Shown in pieces: positions 58,431-64,000 of a DNA stretch of 64,000 nucleotides. Source of the stretch: Batillaria attramentaria (taxonomy: Eukaryota; Mollusca; Gastropoda; Batillariidae); contig JACVVK020000310.1 of assembly GCA_018292915.2 (NCBI GenBank), forward strand, positions 1-64,000, given 5' to 3'. Position numbers and translations under genes: made by a program. The notes beneath the pieces were generated by a model that did not search any database, was not told where the DNA came from, and worked only from the letters and a program-made list of their open reading frames with translations. Each line of letters opens with the position of its first letter. Position 1 is the stretch's first letter.

Positions 58431-60807
58431 AAAAAACAAACAAACCAAAAAACCCAATAATAAACAACAATCAAAAATAGTTTTACCATATTGGGTCTCC
58501 ATATGATTGTTCTAGTTTTGTTCAGTTACAGTAATTTACTCTATTCCTGTCAGAAAATCTTCTCAGAGCTGAATATTCTCAATGTGAAAGAGACTTCAGT
58601 TTTTGTCTGCATTGCCCATTGCATCATTTTAGCAAAAGTGTTGGATAAAAACAGGCTGTCACCCCCTCAGCTCACAACCTTTTCAAACCTGTGCACGCAG
58701 ATTCTATTTTTTGTCTCCGTAGGAAGATGAATCTTCACCACGGAAGCGGCAGAGGCGAGGTGGCAGGCGGCAGGTTCCCTACGTCTGCAAGGAGTGTGGG
58801 TCAGAGTTCACGCGGCCTGGTGGTCTAAAAGTCCACATGCGAATCCACACAGGAGAGAAACCGTACAAATGTGATCAGTGTGGTGTGGCCTTTGCTCAGT
58901 CCGGTCAGCTCACAGTGCACATCCGTAAACACAAAGGTGAAGTTTAAAACATAAATAAATAGGTAAGGTACGGTATGTATGGCATGGTATGGAATGGTAC
59001 ATTTCTCCTCGGCGCACATATCCGTTTCTACTGCAGCCGCGAATTAGTCTTTGTGGCTTGCGCGAGTTTAAGCCCTAAAAACTCACTCACTCACCCGTTT
59101 CTACTGAAATTCTCATGGTGCCGCAGGGCTGGAGAACGAAGCTGTGAAAGCCTGCTGCCGGTAAGCGCTACTTTATGTGCAAACCTCCACCCTGCTATTC
59201 ACTCTGGTGCGTGTGACAGTATTTCTGTTTACCACGCCACCGGCCACAGCCTACTCTTCTTCGAAAGATGAACTTGGGATTTTTAGCGTGCACAGTTGAT
59301 ATGTGTGCGTGCGTGTATACACGAAAGCGAGATATAAGTAGTGGTGACTGGTGACAAGCCATAGTTTGGAAATGTTCAGCCCACAAATTCAGAAATGAAT
59401 GCAGTTCTACAATTCTGAAACTTAATTTGCTGGGCTGGCTGTTGGCAACACATGATTGTCATGTGTTCATATCCAGCGTGTAAGAGAATGCATGTGATTC
59501 ACATAAGCATACGTGTTGGGTTTATCTTTCTTTTTCATGTAGACCAATTGTTACGTAAAGTACCTTTTATGTGAAGCTCAAGCTCTTGTCCATTTGTCAT
59601 GTATCTCTCTCTGGCACTGGTCCTTCCTATCTTTCTGAACTCCTTCATTGTTACACTCCATCCAGGCAGTTACGTAGCTCCTTTGACACTAAAGTTCTGT
59701 GCACCCCCTCAGTAACAACTACATATGGTCAGAGATCCTTTTCCTTTCAGGCTGCAGCTCTTTGGAACCAACTTCCTAAATTCACTCAGACACACAGAGT
59801 CCAGTGCCAGCTTCAAACGTTGCCTCAAAACCCACCTATTTAAAACTGATAACTGATTTACTCTCCCTTCCACACCGTGTCAGCCTGCTTGTTGTGAGAT
59901 ATTGTTTAACTTTGAATGTTCCCTGTGAGTCTGTGTGTATGAAAGTGGTGTATGTAGTTATGATGTACGGCGCCTAGAGCCTGTTTTCATTTCATTATAG
60001 GCGTCTTATACGTCGTCATTATTATTATGTATTGTGTTTTTTGTTGGTTTTTTTCAACTGTATTTTCTCTTTTCAGGTGAGCGCCCATTTGTATGTGAGG
60101 AGTGCGGTTCATCGTTCCCGCTGTCAGGGTCACTGAAGCAGCACATGCGGATTCACACAGGAGAGAAACCATTCTCGTGTTCCCACTGTGACAAACAATT
60201 TTCCTATGCTGGCGACCTTACCGTCCATCTCCGCAAACACTCCGGTGACAAGCCATTTCTGTGCCAGGACTGCGGAAAGGCGTTCGCGGTGAGCAGCGAC
60301 CTCACCAAGCACAAAAAGATTCACTCTGGTGATAAGCCGTTCCCTTGTTCAGAGTGTGGGAAGGCGTTCGCGTTCCTGAACCGACTAACTGCTCACATGC
60401 GGACACATACCGGTGACAAGCCATTTCTGTGTCAGGAATGCGGAGCGGCTTTCTCTCGCGCCAGCAATCTGACAGTGCACAAGCGTGTCCACCACACGTT
60501 CGAGAAGCCTTTCAAGTGTCCGGAGTGCGGGGTGGCTTTCTCAGACTCGGCCAACCTGTCCAAGCACAAGAAAAACAAACATCGAAAGGAGAATAAGCTT
60601 TCAGTCTCAGACACCAAGCTGGCAGTGCAGTGTTCCCCTCCTGCTGTGTCTAAAGTGGACAGTCATGCGCTAAGCGGTAGTGACATTGTAAGTGGATCGC
60701 TCGTGACACCAACTTCTAGTGGACCGTCAATATTTCCGTATTATGGTTACTATTACTGCCAACAGCAGCAGCAGCCGCATCAGTATTTAGAGCCTTCGTC
60801 AGGATGA
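55145..60807 (+). CDS. C2H2 zinc-finger protein, 8 fingers (gene Znf-R)
   Basis: Spliced gene with five coding exons: 55145-55864, 56486-56682, 57719-57944, 58723-58936 and 60077-60807. The phases 0, 2, 0, 1 are consistent throughout. The total is 2088 nt, i.e. 695 aa plus TGA. Residues 1-240 are low-complexity, polar and acidic. Residues 241-270 are basic with an AT-hook/NLS-like [11 protein letters not shown]. Residues 283-307 are the helical module (W284, G288, I299, L303, Y307). The knuckle C315, C318, C326, C329 follows. Basic [11 protein letters not shown] precedes the fingers, which start near 403, 431, 459, 487, 515, 543, 571 and 600. The tail is Ser/Tyr/Gln-rich with QQQQQ. It is predicted to be a nuclear DNA-binding regulator. 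It is a paralog of the divergent gene on the left (shared module, shared intron positions). A 5' UTR intron is likely, since an acceptor TGTTGTAG ends at 55125. Confidence 0.87.
56179..56325 (-). mobile_element. LINE C-terminal fragment (RTE-like)
   Basis: The minus strand encodes [19 protein letters not shown] followed by [20 protein letters not shown] and a stop at 56181-56179. It has the WRR…W.E….A.DR.RW…V.AL pattern of RTE-group ORF ends. Too short to say more. Confidence 0.6.
56486..56682 (+). CDS. Znf-R coding exon B (basic patch and helical module)
   Basis: The acceptor TTTTGCAG ends at 56485, and the donor is CA before GTGAGT at 56683 (phase 2). It encodes a very basic stretch and then the segment MFERWSRVG...IALFLLQ. 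It is the counterpart of the first coding exon of the minus-strand gene. Confidence 0.82.
56880..57038 (-). mobile_element. Inverted copy of the same LINE 3' UTR
   Basis: The reverse complement matches the 3' UTR at about 59870-60026 (CTGCTTGTTGTGAG…GTACGGC…). It lies in the intron between coding exons B and C of the plus-strand gene, opposite in orientation to the 59.5-kb copy. Confidence 0.75.
57282..57702 (+). mobile_element. SINE A, full length, next to a Znf-R acceptor site
   Basis: Head GGTTGGTGGTCTAGTGGC, central domain CTCTGGGCACTCCGACTTCC and an (ATT)n tail that ends about 16 bp before the exon C acceptor. Sense to the gene. Confidence 0.8.
57719..57944 (+). CDS. Znf-R coding exon C (cysteine knuckle, acidic spacer)
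   Basis: The acceptor TTTTTTCAG ends at 57718, and the donor is GAA before GTAAGT (phase 0). It encodes [20 protein letters not shown] and MKC, then an acidic, Ser-rich spacer of about 50 residues. A full SINE ends about 16 bp upstream of the acceptor. Confidence 0.82.
58723..58936 (+). CDS. Znf-R coding exon D (fingers 1-2)
   Basis: The acceptor CTCCGTAG ends at 58722, and the donor is AAAG before GTGAAG (phase 1). It encodes [17 protein letters not shown] and two complete fingers (CKEC..., CDQC...). This exon is too short to appear as a long open frame, but its phases fit both neighbours exactly. Confidence 0.85.
59034..59094 (+). mobile_element. Retroposon V, 61-bp 5'-truncated copy with TSD
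   Basis: Only the 3' end of V (CAGCCGCGAATTAGTCTTTG through the ACTC tail) is present. It is flanked by CCGTTTCTACTG at 59022-59033 and 59095-59106. 5' truncation with intact target repeats fixes the element's polarity. It lies in the fourth intron of the plus-strand zinc-finger gene. Confidence 0.85.
59361..59528 (+). mobile_element. SINE A body fragment
   Basis: The body from GGAAATGTTCAGCCCAC to CGTGTTGGGTTTATC. Head and tail are missing, and it abuts the LINE 3' end. Confidence 0.65.
59543..60026 (+). mobile_element. LINE 3' end (CR1/L2/Rex1-like) in zinc-finger intron
   Basis: Encodes [20 protein letters not shown], then [18 protein letters not shown], followed after one frameshift by [16 protein letters not shown] and a stop. 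This is the standard C-terminus of CR1/L2-group ORF2. The 3' UTR ends in ATTATTATT. Confidence 0.75.
60077..60807 (+). CDS. Znf-R coding exon E (fingers 3-8 and C-terminus)
   Basis: The acceptor CTTTTCAG ends at 60076. The first two bases complete a glycine codon and give the linker KGERPFV. Six fingers follow. The seventh ends HH and is followed by the variant linker TFEKP. The 74-residue tail is Ser/Tyr-rich with a short polyglutamine run. Stop TGA is at 60805-60807. Confidence 0.88.
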
Positions 60808-63616
60808 TAACAGTTTGTTTTTACACCCATATTATTTTTGTACATTTGTATGTATGTTATTTAGCCGAGTTCTCAGGAAGGGGCCGTTCGCAGACATGCC
60901 CGTGACTTTCGGTTTTGGCAAACACCAAAGACGATGATCAGTGAAATTTATAGAAATTGATTGTCTCTGATATATGACCATCGTGTTATTGCTTTTTTTT
61001 TAAAAGGCAAATATAAAATGAAAATCTTAAAATGCTTGAAAAAAAAAACAAGACAGTAACTATGTGATAATAATCTTTCAGCTTGAATCTTTTTGTAAGA
61101 GCTGAGGTCAGTCAATATGGAAAACAGAATTTGTGTAATGAATTGTACATACAGATGCATACGTTTAAGTCAAACATGCTCAAGTCGAACTTCTGATAAG
61201 TCAAAACGAAACTATTTCTTTGGCCAAACTTTGTACGATTAAATTTTCCACAGATAAGTCCCGTGAAATAGTCTACTGTCTCTGCATTTCAAGGGAGTTT
61301 TTTGTAATTATTTTTACTTTTATTCCTTGCATTTGTTTTTTTCCAACAAAATACAGTACTATTGATATAACCAACATGTATCAAATGAAAGCTTAGACCA
61401 TCTTTACATGTAATTTTAGTCCAACAACAACAGTACACATACATGCAGCAGGAACACCAGCTGTTACGTACGTCCCTTATGAAATCATTTCTTTGGCACA
61501 ATGATCTCCAGACCTTCATACGGTCGTCGTGAGGTTCAGACTGAAGCTGGAATTGTCAGGGAACATTTCCTGTCAAACTCTGCTGCCTGGTCCACCAAAC
61601 ATGAGGTCTTCACCAGGTGAGTCAAGCGGCCGCGTCAGTCTTCAGTGCACCACAGGGTGACGGAACTTGAGCTGGACATCATGTAAACGGTTCCAAAGGT
61701 CTGAATGGCTATGCTGGCGTTGGTGACAACCTGAGCTGCCTGCTGGAGTGGTTTTCCGTGGTTACTATTGTTCGCTGAGCTTGGCGGGAAATGACAAAAT
61801 TGTCCCTGTCTGTAGTCGTTTCAGGCCAATATGGTATGGTGGCTCGTTGACACTTTCGGTTGCCAGGAAACGCTGTCGTGGCCGAATTATGACAGACAAC
61901 CAGACCCCAAGCATCTTCATGGACCGTCATGCCATCGTGACGCCACACAATCGCTCACATTTTATCTGCACGATTCACCACTTAGCTGACAGGCAGCATG
62001 TTGCCATGCCATATTAGGGAACCATGCCAACTTGCAAAGGGAAACAAATGAGCAAAACTCAAAGCCAAACATTCATTCTTCCACACCCATTTCATCATTA
62101 TGTTAAAAACATGCTTTTGCGTGTGTGTGTGTGTGTGTGTGTGGCTGGTTATGAGGGTAAGTCGAACAAAAATCCATTTCCCCTGCGAATTCGACGAATT
62201 GTGTTCAGCTGTACTGTATCATATTGAGTCAGGCACACTACTCTGTGTATTTCAATGCGGCAAAATGACTTGCATAGAAATTTATGACCATTTTCATTGT
62301 GATCTTTATGCTGGTGCTATTAGTGTATTGTGTGTGTGTTTGGTGTCCGTGTCTGCATGCATGCATTTGTGTACTTAGAACCTTCATTATGTTTGTGAGA
62401 TTCCCCAAAATGGTTTTCTTATGGCTGGACTGGAGTCAGCATAGTTATTTGTAGCATATATAGGAACTGAGTTTATTTGCAGTGTGTTGGTGTGAATACA
62501 GTACATCTCACTTTCAGTTTATACACCATGTCTCGATTCAGTTCAATTCAAATGCACTTTATTCATCCCAAAATGGGCAATTAAGATATGACAGGCTCAG
62601 TATAAATCAAGAAATAATTGATAATTTATACATTCCAGTTTATGCAAGAGATTTTTTTGTGTGGAGATTTTAGAGAATAGAAAAAAGCTCCACCAATGCC
62701 CAAACTTGACATGAAAAAGTCTACCAAATGGCTATGGCCTTACACTTTCAAGTTTCTGTAGTATTGTTCATTGCCTAAATGAAAATGTCCGGCTGGCGCC
62801 AAATATTTGTGCTGGTCTTTTTCTTGTCGCCCCGTCTTTGGTATCACTCATGTGGTGGAAAAGGACGTTAAATTCCCAAACACACCCACCCAAAGTGAAA
62901 ACGAAAACAAACCCAATATCAGTGTGGACATTTTTGCAGACCCATCACAACTTATTGAGAGCCACACAATGTATGTTTTCTTGGCGTGAGTGTCGGTGCA
63001 CACACACACACACACACACACACAGAGCGACGGGCACACGCTCCTGAATTGATTTTGCTTTGTTCTGGTTTTTATTCCCTTTACACAATGATAAAATGGT
63101 TGTTAGTACAAAGATTGCACAACAAAGTAAATTAGTTGTGGATCATGTAAAAAAAAAAAAAAAATCACAATCAGCATTCAGACAATGCGAACTAATTCTA
63201 GCTCAAATCAAACAGCAGTAAAGGCATGGGGATTGGGGGCGCGGATGGAGAGGGAGGGGAGGTGGGGGGGGGGGGGGGGGTAAATATCGATCAGCATCGA
63301 CTGCAGAAAAATGCAGGCCCCATGTGGAGTAAAATCAATTTCAAAATCAACCGGTCTTTCATTTTCAATATCATTATAATGTTATAATGCCCTGACAAAG
63401 TGTGCAGTGCACAGGCATAGCAACACACAACTGGAACACACGGCCATGAATGCCCAAACAACTTTGAGTTTGAGTAAACATTAGTGTATTACAGGAGGTG
63501 TCTTCATCCGAAACTTGTATTATATATCTGCTCTCTTTGCCTTCATCTGTGTTTGAATATTTTAGTTGTACCTTCTCAGGAGAAATTTCGCAATTTTTTG
63601 CTACTGATAAAGAGTC
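60808..63616. other. 3' side of Znf-R, no further gene recognised
   Basis: Includes the 3' UTR, AT-rich sequence, and a frame on the minus strand (61709-61948, starting MWRHDGMTVHEDAWG) that I cannot assign. Also (TG)n at 62118-62142, a SINE B piece, (CA)n at 63000-63024 and a G run at 63266-63280. Confidence 0.45.
62788..62888 (+). mobile_element. SINE B 3' part
   Basis: Body and tail only: GCCAAATATTTGTGCTGG, CGTCTTTGGTATCACTCATG, GGACGTTAAATTCCCAAACA. Confidence 0.7.
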
Positions 63617-63816
63617 TTCTGCAGGGGACAAGCCACAAACACATACACACAGTGCTACAGTTCAGCTTATGGAGATCAACAGTGATCAAGAATCCACGAA
63701 GGACTCTCACAGCAGTGATTCAGATCTACGACGTCATCTTTTTACGTTCAAATTTCAAGAACATCCTGGCCATCTGAAAGCGAAACCTCTAGTTTCCTTC
63801 AACTTCTCAATTTCAG

Positions 63817-63929
63817 GCTTGAAACTGACGGCTGACCAGATTGTGCGGATGCATTGGAAAGTTGAAACACTGTGGAAGATGGTCGGCGTGAACGACTCAA
63901 AAGTGTCAGCAAGAAAAATCAAATGTTAA
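63817..63929 (+). CDS. Possible exon of a third paralog (helical module), partial
   Basis: A TTTCAG acceptor ends at 63816 and is followed by an open frame reading LKLTADQIVRMHWKVETLWK, then MVGVND, to a stop at 63927-63929. The spacing W-x3-G and G-to-I (+11) matches the module in both zinc-finger genes. The distal L...Y part is missing before the stop, so this is either a different exon end, a decayed copy or a chance match. An upstream candidate exon starts after GCAG at 63625, but its downstream splice is unclear. Confidence 0.35.
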
Positions 63930-64000
63930 CCACTGTCTGAAAAATCAAGTCTGCAGTAACACGTAACTTAACAACCCGTCATCATTGATCAAAGTAATCA

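Noticed and set aside
61709..61948. 79-codon minus frame MWRHDGMTVHEDAWG
   Set aside because: Coding-like composition, but no family recognised and no splice partners; left unassigned within the 3' flank.

Overview
The window is eukaryotic. It has spliced genes with GT-AG introns, very many (TG/CA)n tracts, tRNA-derived SINEs, LINE 3' ends and MITEs. The repeat content looks molluscan, most likely a marine gastropod: a head-derived SINE with an Arg-UCU-like anticodon loop and a GACGTTAAAC-type tail, microsatellite-plus-core 'pearl'-like elements, and (ACTC)n-tailed retroposons. That assignment is inference from style, not from a database search. I see no rRNA genes, no free-standing tRNA genes, no CRISPR and no viral genes.

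Layout. 1-8.3 kb is a graveyard of mobile elements: a retroposon with a 14-bp target-site duplication (645-1592), isolated SAP and THAP exons, and a decayed EnSpm/CACTA-like transposase gene followed by DUF4806-like sequence (4.0-6.1 kb). 8.3-28.7 kb is a large direct duplication. Copy A (8341-14517) equals copy B (17956-22943) plus copy C (26769-28676). The intervening 3.8 kb of B/C is missing from A, and the missing piece is bounded by (TG)n tracts. Comparing the copies shows natural filled and empty sites for three transposons: a TTAA MITE, a pearl/Helentron-like element and a Mutator-like foldback MITE. A pogo-like TIR element (14520-16749) sits at the edge of copy A. 29.2-39.4 kb is a 3.6-kb tandem array (about 2.7 units) carrying the retroposon and a frameshifted coiled-coil reading frame. 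39.7-40.7 kb is a foldback element with about 360-bp arms, followed by a LINE 3' end.

47.2-60.8 kb holds the real genes: two divergently transcribed C2H2 zinc-finger genes. The minus-strand gene (47252-53803, 4 coding exons, 1226 aa, 9 fingers) and the plus-strand gene (55145-60807, 5 coding exons, 695 aa, 8 fingers) share an N-terminal module. It is a W-x3-G helical segment followed by a C-x2-C-x7-C-x2-C knuckle. They also share a phase-2 intron at the same codon of that module and a phase-0 intron just before the fingers. They are tandemly born, head-to-head paralogs whose starts are 1.34 kb apart. The minus gene has acquired a long acidic, disordered exon with about 20 in-frame 11-residue repeats. 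A possible third copy of the module begins at the right edge (63817-63929).

The two zinc-finger proteins are predicted nuclear DNA-binding regulators; their targets cannot be read from the sequence. Everything else in the window appears to be non-coding or decayed mobile DNA.
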